Of a stretch of DNA of 42,677 nt, positions 25,450-32,569 are shown piece by piece. The notes under the pieces are model-generated. The model searched no databases. It had not been told where the DNA came from and was given only the letters and a program-made list of their open reading frames with translations. The stretch lies in the NCBI GenBank assembly GCA_934533135.1, contig CAKTBG010000026.1:1-42677 (forward strand), given 5' to 3'. Each line of letters opens with the position of its first letter. The first letter of the stretch is position 1. The DNA comes from an uncultured Faecalibacterium sp. (GTDB taxonomy: Bacteria; Bacillota; Clostridia; Oscillospirales; Ruminococcaceae). The position numbers and the translations under genes are program-made.

Positions 25450-25542
25450 CAGGGTTCCCCGCCCGAAAGGGCGTTTCAATAAACATCCGCTTTTCACTCA
25501 AAGCATGAGATAAACAAGAACATTTGAGAGGAGACTTCATTT

Positions 25543-27372
25543 ATGAGTAAGATTATTGGTATCGACCTTGGCACGACCAACAGCTGCGTGGCTGTTATGG
25601 AGGGCGGCGAGCCCGTCGTTATCGCAAACTCTGAGGGTGCCCGCACCACCCCGTCCGTTGTTGGCTTCACCAAGACCGGCGACCGTCTGGTCGGTCAGGT
25701 CGCAAAGCGTCAGGCCATCACCAACCCGGAGAACACGGTTTCTTCCATCAAGCGTCAGATGGGCACCGACCACAAGGTGACCCTGAACGGCAAGGAGTAC
25801 ACCCCGCAGCAGGTCAGTGCCATGATCCTGCAGAAGCTGAAGGCAGACGCCGAGGCTTATCTGGGCGAGCCGGTCACCGAGGCCGTCATCACCGTTCCCG
25901 CTTACTTCAACGACAGCCAGCGTCAGGCCACCAAGGACGCAGGCACCATCGCCGGCCTGAACGTCAAGCGTATCATCAACGAGCCGACGGCCGCTTCTCT
26001 GGCATACGGCATTGATAAGGAAGAAGACCAGAAGATCATGGTCTACGATCTGGGCGGCGGCACCTTCGATGTCTCCATCATCGAGATGGGCGACGGCGTG
26101 ACCGAGGTTCTGGCCACCAACGGCGATACCCATCTGGGCGGCGACGACTTCGATGAGCGGATCATCAACTGGATGGCAGACGCCTTCCAGACCGAGAACG
26201 GCATCGACCTGCGCAAGGACAAGATGGCTGCCCAGCGTCTGAAGGAAGCTGCTGAGAAGGCCAAGATCGAGCTGTCCAGTGCCATGAGCACCCAGATCAA
26301 CCTGCCCTTCATCACCGCCGATGCGACCGGCCCCAAGCATCTGGATATGACCCTGACCCGTGCAAAGTTCAACGAGCTGACCGCGGATCTGGTCGATCGC
26401 ACCATGACCCCCGTCCGCAAGGCTCTGCAGGATGCAGGCCTGCGTGCTTCTGACCTGAAGAAGGTCCTGATGGTCGGCGGCTCCACCCGTATCCCCGCTG
26501 TTTACGACGCCGTGAAGAAGGAGCTGAACTGCGAGCCCTTCAAGGGCATCAACCCCGATGAGTGCGTGGCTGTCGGTGCTGCCATTCAGGGCGGCGTCCT
26601 GCAGGGCGACGTCAAGGGTCTGCTGCTGCTGGATGTCACCCCGCTGAGCCTCGGCATTGAGACTCTGGGCGGCGTCTGCACCAAGATCATCGAGCGCAAC
26701 ACCACCATTCCGACCCACAAGAGCCAGGTCTTCTCCACCGCTGCGGACAACCAGCCCTCGGTCGAGATCAATGTTCTGCAGGGCGAGCGTGAGTTTGCAC
26801 GCGACAACAAGAGCCTCGGCGTCTTCCATCTGGACGGCATTGCTCCGGCTCCCCGTGGTGTGCCTCAGATCGAAGTCACCTTCGATATCGACGCCAACGG
26901 CATCGTGAAGGTCAGCGCAAAGGATCTGGGCACCGGCAAGGAGCAGAACATCACCATCACTGCTTCCACCAACATGTCCAAGGAGGACATCGACAAGGCT
27001 GTCAAGGAAGCTGAGCAGTTTGCTGCCGACGATAAGAAGAAGCGTGAAGAGGTCGATATCCGCAACGGTGCCGACCAGATGGTCTTCCAGACCGAGAAGA
27101 TGCTGAAGGAGAACGGCGACAAGATGCCCGCCGACGTCAAGAGCGAGGCTGAGGCAAAGCTGGCCGACCTCAAGACCGCGGTGCAGTCCGGCTCCATCGA
27201 CGACATCAAGGCAAAGCAGGATGCACTGAGCCACGTCTTTGAGAAGATGTATCAGGCAGCTGCCGCCGCACAGCAGGCCGCAGGTGCACAGCCCGGCCCC
27301 GATGCAGGTACCAACAACCAGCAGAAGCCCAACGATGACGGCGTGGTGGACGCAGACTTCAAGGAAGTCTAA
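25543..27372 (+). CDS. dnaK: Hsp70 chaperone DnaK
   Basis: ATP-dependent chaperone, 609 residues, the usual length for Firmicutes. The ATPase domain shows [36 protein letters not shown], the phosphate-2 loop [13 protein letters not shown] and the adenosine motif [13 protein letters not shown]. The linker is [14 protein letters not shown], followed by the substrate domain and a flexible tail ending in [12 protein letters not shown]. It lies 93 bases after grpE, with RBS GAGAGGAG; the gap contains a small hairpin (CGCCC/GGGCG). Codon use is strongly biased, as for a highly expressed gene. Confidence 0.98.
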   Translation: MSKIIGIDLGTTNSCVAVMEGGEPVVIANSEGARTTPSVVGFTKTGDRLVGQVAKRQAITNPENTVSSIKRQMGTDHKVTLNGKEYTPQQVSAMILQKLKADAEAYLGEPVTEAVITVPAYFNDSQRQATKDAGTIAGLNVKRIINEPTAASLAYGIDKEEDQKIMVYDLGGGTFDVSIIEMGDGVTEVLATNGDTHLGGDDFDERIINWMADAFQTENGIDLRKDKMAAQRLKEAAEKAKIELSSAMSTQINLPFITADATGPKHLDMTLTRAKFNELTADLVDRTMTPVRKALQDAGLRASDLKKVLMVGGSTRIPAVYDAVKKELNCEPFKGINPDECVAVGAAIQGGVLQGDVKGLLLLDVTPLSLGIETLGGVCTKIIERNTTIPTHKSQVFSTAADNQPSVEINVLQGEREFARDNKSLGVFHLDGIAPAPRGVPQIEVTFDIDANGIVKVSAKDLGTGKEQNITITASTNMSKEDIDKAVKEAEQFAADDKKKREEVDIRNGADQMVFQTEKMLKENGDKMPADVKSEAEAKLADLKTAVQSGSIDDIKAKQDALSHVFEKMYQAAAAAQQAAGAQPGPDAGTNNQQKPNDDGVVDADFKEV

Positions 27373-27426
27373 GCTTTGACACAAGCGGCGTGATCCCCGA
27401 CCGACCGGCGGGTACACGCGCATAGA

Positions 27427-27463
27427 GCAAAAGCCGCTCCGATTTTTCCGGGGCGGCCTTTGC
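27427..27463 (+). terminator. Hairpin between dnaK and dnaJ, partial terminator or processing site
   Basis: GCAAA.GCCGC.CCG pairs with CCGG.GCGGC.TTTGC around a T-rich loop. No U tract follows directly, so it may reduce rather than end transcription, or protect the dnaK message. Confidence 0.55.
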
Positions 27464-27469
27464 TGGTTT

Positions 27470-27540
27470 AACCTCTCAGCAAACAAAACAGCAGTGTCCT
27501 GCTGAAACGAGAGGTTGCAAGTTTCTGAGAGGTGAGTGGA
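27470..27540 (+). promoter_or_regulatory. Possible two-state RNA element covering the dnaJ ribosome binding site
   Basis: Arm A (AACCTCTCAG, 27470-27479) can pair with arm B (GAGAGGTT, 27509-27516, 8 bp) or with arm C (CTGAGAGGT, 27525-27533, 9 bp). Arm C contains the dnaJ Shine-Dalgarno sequence. Inside lies a stable hairpin CAGCAG-TGTC-CTGCTG (27489-27504). A-B pairing frees the site; A-C hides it. Regulation by heat is an inference. Confidence 0.45.
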
Positions 27541-27546
27541 TAGATT

Positions 27547-28719
27547 ATGGCACAGGAAAAGCGTGATTATTACGAAGTGCTGGGGGTATCCAAGACCGCC
27601 ACGGATGCGGAGATCAAGAAGGCTTACCGCAAACTGGCGATGAAATACCACCCGGACTACAACCCCGGCGACAAAGCTGCCGAGGAAAAGTTCAAGGAGA
27701 TCAACGAGGCCAACGAGATCCTGTCGGATCCCAAGAAACGTCAGCTCTACGATCAGTACGGCTTTGCGGGCGTTGACCCCAGCTATGCAGCCCAGAACGG
27801 CGGCGGAGCAGGCGGTTTCGGTGGCTTTGGCGGCGACGGGGTAGACCTCGGCGACATCTTTGGCGATATCTTTGGCGGCGGCTTCGGCGGCTTTGGCGGT
27901 GCATCCCGCCAGTCGAACCCCAACGCACCCCGCAAAGGACAGGATATCCGGGTCCGGATCACCCTGTCCTTTGACGAGGCCGTGCATGGCTGCAAGAAGA
28001 ACATCACCATTACCCGCCAGCAGGAGTGCAGCGAGTGCCACGGCAGCGGCTGCGCAGCAGGCACCAGCCCGGAGACCTGCCCGGATTGCGGCGGCCGCGG
28101 CTATGTCATCCGCCAGCAGCGCACGCCCTTTGGCGTGATGCAGACCCAGCAGCCCTGCTCCCGCTGCGGCGGCAAGGGCAAGCTGGTCAAGAACCCCTGC
28201 AAGGTCTGCCACGGCAGCGGCAAGACGGCCACCAAAAAGACGCTGGAGGTGTCCATTCCCATGGGCATCGACGACGATCAGAGCTTTGCACTGCGCGGCA
28301 TGGGCGATGCGGGCACCAACGGCGGCCCTGCAGGAGATGTCATCGTGATGGTCACCGTCCGGCCCGATCCGCTGTTCCAGCGTGACGGCTACGACGTCTG
28401 GGTCACGGTGCCGATCACCTACAGTCAGGCGGTTCTGGGCGACAACATCACCGTTCCGTCCATCGACGGCAAGGTGGAGTACACCGTTCCCGAGGGCACC
28501 CAGAGCGGCACGACCTTCCGTCTGCGCGGCAAGGGCATCCAGTACCTGAACGGCCGTGGGCGCGGCGATATGTACGTCAAGTGCGAAGTCGAGATCCCCA
28601 AGAAGCTGAATAAGGTGCAGCGCGACGCGCTGAAGAAGTTTGAAGGAACGCTCAAGGACGACAACTATGAGCAGCGCAAGGGCTTCTTCAAGAAGCTGAA
28701 GGATATGTTCAACAGCTGA
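27547..28719 (+). CDS. dnaJ: Hsp40 co-chaperone DnaJ
   Basis: Stimulates the DnaK ATPase and delivers substrates. The 390-residue protein has a J domain (residues 1-70, with HPD in [10 protein letters not shown]) and a Gly/Phe-rich linker (GGFGGFGG repeats). Four CxxCxGxG zinc motifs follow ([32 protein letters not shown]), then the C-terminal substrate domains. It is the full type I DnaJ. It lies 174 bases after dnaK, more than the other operon gaps, with the RNA element described above between them. Confidence 0.98.
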   Translation: MAQEKRDYYEVLGVSKTATDAEIKKAYRKLAMKYHPDYNPGDKAAEEKFKEINEANEILSDPKKRQLYDQYGFAGVDPSYAAQNGGGAGGFGGFGGDGVDLGDIFGDIFGGGFGGFGGASRQSNPNAPRKGQDIRVRITLSFDEAVHGCKKNITITRQQECSECHGSGCAAGTSPETCPDCGGRGYVIRQQRTPFGVMQTQQPCSRCGGKGKLVKNPCKVCHGSGKTATKKTLEVSIPMGIDDDQSFALRGMGDAGTNGGPAGDVIVMVTVRPDPLFQRDGYDVWVTVPITYSQAVLGDNITVPSIDGKVEYTVPEGTQSGTTFRLRGKGIQYLNGRGRGDMYVKCEVEIPKKLNKVQRDALKKFEGTLKDDNYEQRKGFFKKLKDMFNS

Positions 28720-28749
28720 GATCTCTGCATAGAACCAGAATCCATAGAA

Positions 28750-28814
28750 ACAGCAAACAGGCGGCCATGACCCGGGTGGGTTATGGCCGCCTGTTTTGGT
28801 GCAAAAAATCTCGC
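28750..28814 (+). repeat. Left 65-bp direct repeat (hairpin/terminator) flanking the Rpn gene
   Basis: Near-identical to 29845-29909. Each copy begins ACAGCAAA, contains an ACAGGCGGCCAT...ATGGCCGCCTGT-type stem with T run, and ends GTGC.CAAA..ATCT. This copy is the terminator of dnaJ. Confidence 0.85.
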
Positions 28815-28816
28815 TC

Positions 28817-28845
28817 TTGCAGGAAGGTTTGAAATCCACTATAAT
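28817..28845 (+). promoter_or_regulatory. Promoter of the Rpn-like gene
   Basis: TTGCAG (28817-28822), 17 bases and TATAAT (28840-28845), directly after the left repeat. Confidence 0.65.
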
Positions 28846-28871
28846 AGAAACAGAAGAAGGGAGGGCTTGCC

Positions 28872-29843
28872 ATGCAGGAAGAAAGCTATCTGGGGCATCA
28901 GATTGAACGAACCAGCATCGAAGTGCGGTATGACGAAGCGGTCAAGCGGCTTCTGGCAAACAAGCTCATCCTTGCGACCATCATGCAGGGCTGTGTGGAA
29001 GAATACCGGAACTGTACCGTACAGGAGATCGCGGAACAGTACATTGAGGATGAACCGCAGATCGGAACCGTCGGGGTAAATCCAGACGATACAAACGCAG
29101 CCAAAGATAAAAACATTCACGGCAGCAATACCGAGGATGCGACCCTGACCGAGGGTACGGTGCGGTATGATATCCGGTTCTACGCCACTGCCCCCGCCGG
29201 GGATGGCCGGATCGGTCTTATCATCAATCTGGAAGCGCAGAATAAATATAATCCTGGGTATCCGCTGCTGAAACGCGCTTTGTATTATTGCAGCCGGATG
29301 ATCTCGGCACAGCACGGAGTGGAGTTTACCCGTTCAGAATATGGCAAAATCAAAAAAGTCTATTCGATCTGGGTGTGTACAAACCCACCTGCAGAACGGC
29401 AGAATACGATCATGCAGTATTCCGTCCAGCAAAGGCCGCTCGTCGGTCAAGTGGACGAACCTGTGCAGAATTATGATCTTCTGAGCGCGATCATGATCTG
29501 TCTGGGAGAACCGGAACAGGAAAACTATACCGGTGTTCTGAAATTTCTGGAAGTGCTTCTCTCGGATGAACGCACGGCAAAAGAGAAAAAAGAGATTTTA
29601 CAGGAAGAGTTTCATCTTCCGATGACACAGCATTTGGAAAGCGAGGTGCTTGGTATGTGCAACTTAAGCCAAGGTGCAATTGAAACTGGCATGAAGCGCG
29701 GTGAGGAAATCGGCACACAGAATGCAACGCTGAATGCGATTCTGAACATTGTCCGAAATCTGAATGTTTCGGTGGATAAGGCAATGGACATTCTGGGAAT
29801 CGCAGAGAAAGACCGAGCATTTTATCGGGAAAAATTGAATTAA
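28872..29843 (+). CDS. Rpn/PD-(D/E)XK nuclease family transposase-like protein
   Basis: A 323-residue protein of the PD-(D/E)XK nuclease family transposase group (Rpn, recombination-promoting nuclease). The nuclease core is visible as TVRYDIRFYATAP (catalytic Asp) and GRIGLIINLEAQNKY (ExQ/ExK motif), followed by the family stretch YPLLKRALYYCSRMISAQ, then SIWVCTNPP. A C-terminal tail with MKRGEEIGTQNATLNAILNIVRNL is a helical segment often seen in these proteins. RBS GGGAGGG precedes the ATG at 28872. The gene has its own promoter and lies between two direct repeats, so it looks inserted after dnaJ. Its AT content is higher than that of the chaperone genes. Confidence 0.85.
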   Translation: MQEESYLGHQIERTSIEVRYDEAVKRLLANKLILATIMQGCVEEYRNCTVQEIAEQYIEDEPQIGTVGVNPDDTNAAKDKNIHGSNTEDATLTEGTVRYDIRFYATAPAGDGRIGLIINLEAQNKYNPGYPLLKRALYYCSRMISAQHGVEFTRSEYGKIKKVYSIWVCTNPPAERQNTIMQYSVQQRPLVGQVDEPVQNYDLLSAIMICLGEPEQENYTGVLKFLEVLLSDERTAKEKKEILQEEFHLPMTQHLESEVLGMCNLSQGAIETGMKRGEEIGTQNATLNAILNIVRNLNVSVDKAMDILGIAEKDRAFYREKLN

Positions 29844-29844
29844 G

Positions 29845-29909
29845 ACAGCAAAACAGGCGGCCATGACCGGAAGGGGTTGTGGCCGCCTGTTTTTGTGCGC
29901 AAATCTGGC
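29845..29909 (+). repeat. Right 65-bp direct repeat (hairpin/terminator) after the Rpn gene
   Basis: Second copy of the 28750-28814 sequence with only scattered differences. It serves as the terminator of the Rpn gene, starting right after its stop. Confidence 0.85.
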
Positions 29910-29920
29910 AAAATCTCAAA

Positions 29921-29960
29921 CAAAAGGCGGCGGCCTCTCCCACCATGGGAAAGGCCGCCG
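29921..29960 (-). terminator. Terminator of the MAM-leader-like cluster
   Basis: On the minus strand GGCGGCC.TTCCC pairs with GGGAGAGGCCGCC, followed by GCCTTTTG, 45 bases after the last gene of the cluster. Confidence 0.8.
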
Positions 29961-30004
29961 CGTTGATTGCTCTTTGGAGTTCTCCGGATCAGACTACTGG
30001 CTGA

Positions 30005-30340
30005 TTAAGCAAGCAGGCAGTAGATGCCGGTGATGGGCCACCAGGACAGCTGGTTCCAGACGGAGTAGACACCGATGACGGCACTCTTGACGTCCTTGTT
30101 GATGTAGTTCTTGAACTGATCAACTGCAGCGTTGATGGTGGCAGAGGTGTCCTGACCCTTGTGGCTGTCCACAAAGTTCTTGATGTTCTTTGCTGCCCAG
30201 ATCTCGTTGTAGATGGAGATACCGGTGTACAGCACGCTGGCGACCAAGCTCAGACCCAGACCGTAGCCGCCTTCCGTGTAGGTCATTTCCTCTTCGGACA
30301 TGACATTGTAGTTGGCGGGCATCATCATTTTCTTTTCCAT
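30005..30340 (-). CDS. Small MAM-leader-like double-glycine protein 1
   Basis: A 111-residue protein with a 25-residue leader containing MMMPANYN and ending EEMTYTEGG, a double-glycine-type leader. From memory, the Faecalibacterium anti-inflammatory protein MAM begins MMMPANYS and carries EMTY..GG, so the leader family is probably shared. Cleavage after GG by a peptidase-containing ABC transporter would give an 86-residue product with a hydrophobic segment (GLSLVASVLYTGISIYNEIW), a basic turn (AAKNIKNFVDSHKG) and a hydrophobic end (VIGVYSVWNQLSWWPITGIYCLLA). No transporter lies in the window. RBS AAAGGAGT fits ATG 30340. The product may be a bacteriocin-like or host-active peptide; activity is unknown. 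Confidence 0.8.
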   Translation of the reverse strand: MEKKMMMPANYNVMSEEEMTYTEGGYGLGLSLVASVLYTGISIYNEIWAAKNIKNFVDSHKGQDTSATINAAVDQFKNYINKDVKSAVIGVYSVWNQLSWWPITGIYCLLA

Positions 30341-30370
30341 AATAATACTCCTTTGTAAGCAATAATTCCC

Positions 30371-30394
30371 AAACGATGTGGTCAGACATCGTTT
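30371..30394 (-). repeat. Intercistronic hairpin between MAM-like genes 2 and 1
   Basis: On the minus strand AAACGATG, eight bases, CATCGTTT followed by GGGAAT. The same arrangement with different stem bases lies between genes 3 and 2. Confidence 0.75.
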
Positions 30395-30410
30395 TAAGCA
30401 AAATAAGAAG

Positions 30411-30794
30411 TTATGCGGTCACCCATGCGACGGCCGTGACCGGAAGCAGCATGGCAGACCATCCAATGAAATTTGGGATCGTATAAATTGCAACGATCGC
30501 ATTGCCGATGGAAGAATTCATATAGGAAAATGTATCATCCAAGCCCTTGGAGATCATTTGAGTGACGGTACGGCCAGACTTGTTTTTCTTGATCCAATTG
30601 CGAGTCTGACCCAGTGCCCATACATAGTTGCCAAAAGAAACACTGAAACCAATGAGGTAACCCACAGCATAAGCGGCTTCATAATCGGGGTCATAATAAC
30701 CACCATTCTGTGCGCCGCCTTGGGTATAGGTCATCTCGTCATCCGTTAAGACCGCATAATTTTCCGGCAGCAGAAGTTCCTTGACAGCTTCCAT
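30411..30794 (-). CDS. Small MAM-leader-like double-glycine protein 2
   Basis: A 127-residue protein with a 27-residue leader (LLLPENYAVLTDDEMTYTQGG region) of the same type as its neighbours. The 100-residue mature part has a Tyr/Gly-rich start, a hydrophobic segment (AVGYLIGFSVSFGNYVWALG), a basic turn (QTRNWIKKNKSG) and a second hydrophobic half (IVAIYTIPNFIGWSAMLLPVTAVAW). The motif W(A/G)..(Q/K).(R/I)(K/N)(N/K)(W/F) is shared by all three proteins. RBS GAGAGGAT precedes ATG 30794. It is preceded by a hairpin and probably lies in one transcript with its neighbours. Confidence 0.8.
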   Translation of the reverse strand: MEAVKELLLPENYAVLTDDEMTYTQGGAQNGGYYDPDYEAAYAVGYLIGFSVSFGNYVWALGQTRNWIKKNKSGRTVTQMISKGLDDTFSYMNSSIGNAIVAIYTIPNFIGWSAMLLPVTAVAWVTA

Positions 30795-30823
30795 AATGAC
30801 ATCCTCTCTTGAAAATGATTCCC

Positions 30824-30846
30824 AAACAGTGTCAAAGGCACTGTTT
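30824..30846 (-). repeat. Intercistronic hairpin between MAM-like genes 3 and 2
   Basis: On the minus strand AAACAGTG, seven bases, CACTGTTT followed by GGGAAT. Compared with 30371-30394 the stem bases differ in a paired way. Confidence 0.75.
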
Positions 30847-30855
30847 CAGCTGATG

Positions 30856-31224
30856 TTAATAGGCGTGATCCTGTGCAAAGGAAATGATGGCACCCACCGG
30901 AACAGCCACCACAGCGGCCATGGTTGCAATGGCCACCAGATCACGCAGGCAGTTCGCAGGGGATTGGCTCATGTCCTCGCCGATGGAGTCGATGGCACGC
31001 CCTGCCACGGTAAAGAAGTTGCCGTCCGTGTTGTCCGGCTCATCCAGCCATTTCTTGATCTGGGTGACACCCCAGATGAAGCTGGAACCCAGCACCAGCG
31101 TGCCGACCACGGTGGCCGTACCCTGCAGAAACGCAAGGGCACTGAGGGAACCGCCCTCGGTATAGGTCATTTCCTCACTGGTGAGAGAAGCAAAATTGGC
31201 GGGAAGATTCAAGTTCTGAGTCAT
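30856..31224 (-). CDS. Small MAM-leader-like double-glycine protein 3
   Basis: First gene of the cluster on the minus strand. From ATG 31224 the protein has 122 residues with a leader of exactly 25 (LPANFASLTSEEMTYTEGG), the same length as protein 1. An upstream in-frame ATG at 31233 is only two bases from the GGAG site, so it was not chosen. The 97-residue mature part has a hydrophobic segment (LQGTATVVGTLVLGSSFIWG), the basic turn TQIKKWLDEPDN and a hydrophobic end (LVAIATMAAVVAVPVGAIISF). It is a member of the same family as the next two genes; a single Cys lies in the middle. Function is not known. Confidence 0.8.
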   Translation of the reverse strand: MTQNLNLPANFASLTSEEMTYTEGGSLSALAFLQGTATVVGTLVLGSSFIWGVTQIKKWLDEPDNTDGNFFTVAGRAIDSIGEDMSQSPANCLRDLVAIATMAAVVAVPVGAIISFAQDHAY

Positions 31225-31253
31225 AAGATTCATTACTCCTTCTTATTAATGTC

Positions 31254-31282
31254 ATTCTACTACAATCGTTGGTTTTCCGCAA
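31254..31282 (-). promoter_or_regulatory. Promoter of the MAM-leader-like cluster
   Basis: On the minus strand TTGCGG (31282-31277), 17 bases and TAGAAT (31259-31254), 30 bases before the start of protein 3. Confidence 0.6.
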
Positions 31283-31387
31283 GGGTTTGGGCTCCAAATC
31301 GGAAAAAACTGGTGATTAGTATGAAAAATGAACGAAAAGTTTGTGAAAAAAGTCTGCAATTCCTTCAAAACTGTCGCTCGCCTGCGG

Positions 31388-32554
31388 TCAGCCCGCGACG
31401 CCTGCCCGGTAAAGGTAGGGGTCGCTCTTGAAACTGTCAAAGCTGTACAGCACAAGGATCGCGTCGTAATCGTTGTCGGCGATCAGCTTGTCCAGACCAT
31501 AGTTATAATTCCGGAAGTCCAGAATGTCAATCGTGGCGTAGTTTGCGGTCAGGTAGGGCGCAAAGCTGTTGGCAAAGCTGTCCTTGAGCACGAGGATCTT
31601 TCCGGTGCCGTCTCCCGTGATCCGGCTCAGGCCGTTGTTGCCGTGAAGGAACATGGCATATTTGTCGTAAACGCGCAGCTTGTCGGTGTCGTAGAGGCCG
31701 GTGGCGGTGCCCTCGGTGGGCTGCCCCGGTCCGGTGACGGTGTAGATGGTCAGCGGGTTTGGCAGGTCGTAATAGGTGATGGTGTCCGGCTCGGCGTTCC
31801 ACGTCCGGGCTTTTGCGTAGTGGGTGCCGTAGAAGTGCTCGGCGGTCAGCGCGGGGTGCGCATCCCGGTCAAAGGGGGTAAGCCCCAGTGCATCGCAGAG
31901 CTGGGTGTAAGCATAGTAGGCTCCCAGTGTCGTCCAGTGATGGTCGGTGCGGTAATACAGATACTCGTCTTTGTGTGCGGACAGGACCGGACGCACATCC
32001 ACAAACCGGCCTCCGGCAGCCTGTACGCGTTCGGAGAGTTGATCGAGATACGTGTCCTCGTCCAGCAGCGGAGCGTTTGCGGGCACGTTTTCAGGGTAGA
32101 CCGCCGACGCTGCGGGCACCAGCATGACTTGGACTTTGCCCGGATACCGCTGGCAGAGGGATTCAAGCGCGGCGGTGTTCTTGGGCAGGGTGCGGGTCTC
32201 GCTGGAAACGAGGCCGTAGGTGCGGGGGAACATCATGTGATCTTTCCCCAGCAGGATGCCGCCGCTCTGCTCCTTCTGGAACAGCGTGGTCTCGACCATG
32301 CTCTGCAGGCTGATCCACTGGTCGCGGCCGAAGACCTGATCCTTGACATACTTGGTGTACGAGGTGAAGTAGGTGTTCAGGCCGGAGGCGGAAACGCTCG
32401 ACAGCGTCGGCCGCTGGGTGAGGTTGGTGTTTTCCAGCTCGCTGTACGCCCGATCCGGGGCGGCGAGATCCAGCACGAACAGCCCGACAAAAAAGAGGCT
32501 GAACGCCAGAAGCACCGGGTATTGCTTGAGAGAAGAGAAAGTTTTCTTGTTCAT
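31388..32554 (-). CDS. DHHW/AlgJ-AlgX-like SGNH-type O-acetylation protein
   Basis: A 388-residue protein with one N-terminal membrane anchor (about residues 12-32) and an outer domain of the DHHW family. The catalytic-type motif YYRTDHHWTTLGAYYAY is complete, and the Ser-containing LVLKDSFANSFAPYL follows in the order expected of AlgJ/AlgX/DltD-related acyl transfer proteins. It would take acetyl groups brought across the membrane by the MBOAT partner encoded 15 bases upstream and pass them to a surface polymer. RBS GAGGGGAT precedes ATG 32554. Confidence 0.9.
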   Translation of the reverse strand: MNKKTFSSLKQYPVLLAFSLFFVGLFVLDLAAPDRAYSELENTNLTQRPTLSSVSASGLNTYFTSYTKYVKDQVFGRDQWISLQSMVETTLFQKEQSGGILLGKDHMMFPRTYGLVSSETRTLPKNTAALESLCQRYPGKVQVMLVPAASAVYPENVPANAPLLDEDTYLDQLSERVQAAGGRFVDVRPVLSAHKDEYLYYRTDHHWTTLGAYYAYTQLCDALGLTPFDRDAHPALTAEHFYGTHYAKARTWNAEPDTITYYDLPNPLTIYTVTGPGQPTEGTATGLYDTDKLRVYDKYAMFLHGNNGLSRITGDGTGKILVLKDSFANSFAPYLTANYATIDILDFRNYNYGLDKLIADNDYDAILVLYSFDSFKSDPYLYRAGVAG

Positions 32555-32569
32555 GGTGCATCCCCTCTC

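Noticed and set aside
27470..27533. Truncated copy of the structured repeat in front of dnaJ (shared AACCTCTCAG and CTGAGAGGT ends)
   Set aside because: Only about ten bases at each end are alike and none of the inner hairpins is present, so common origin is not supported.
25537..28839. Very long open frame (1100 codons) on the minus strand opposite dnaK and dnaJ
   Set aside because: It lies wholly antisense to two highly biased, well-conserved chaperone genes; GC-rich codon bias produces such shadows. No ribosome binding site or domain was recognised.
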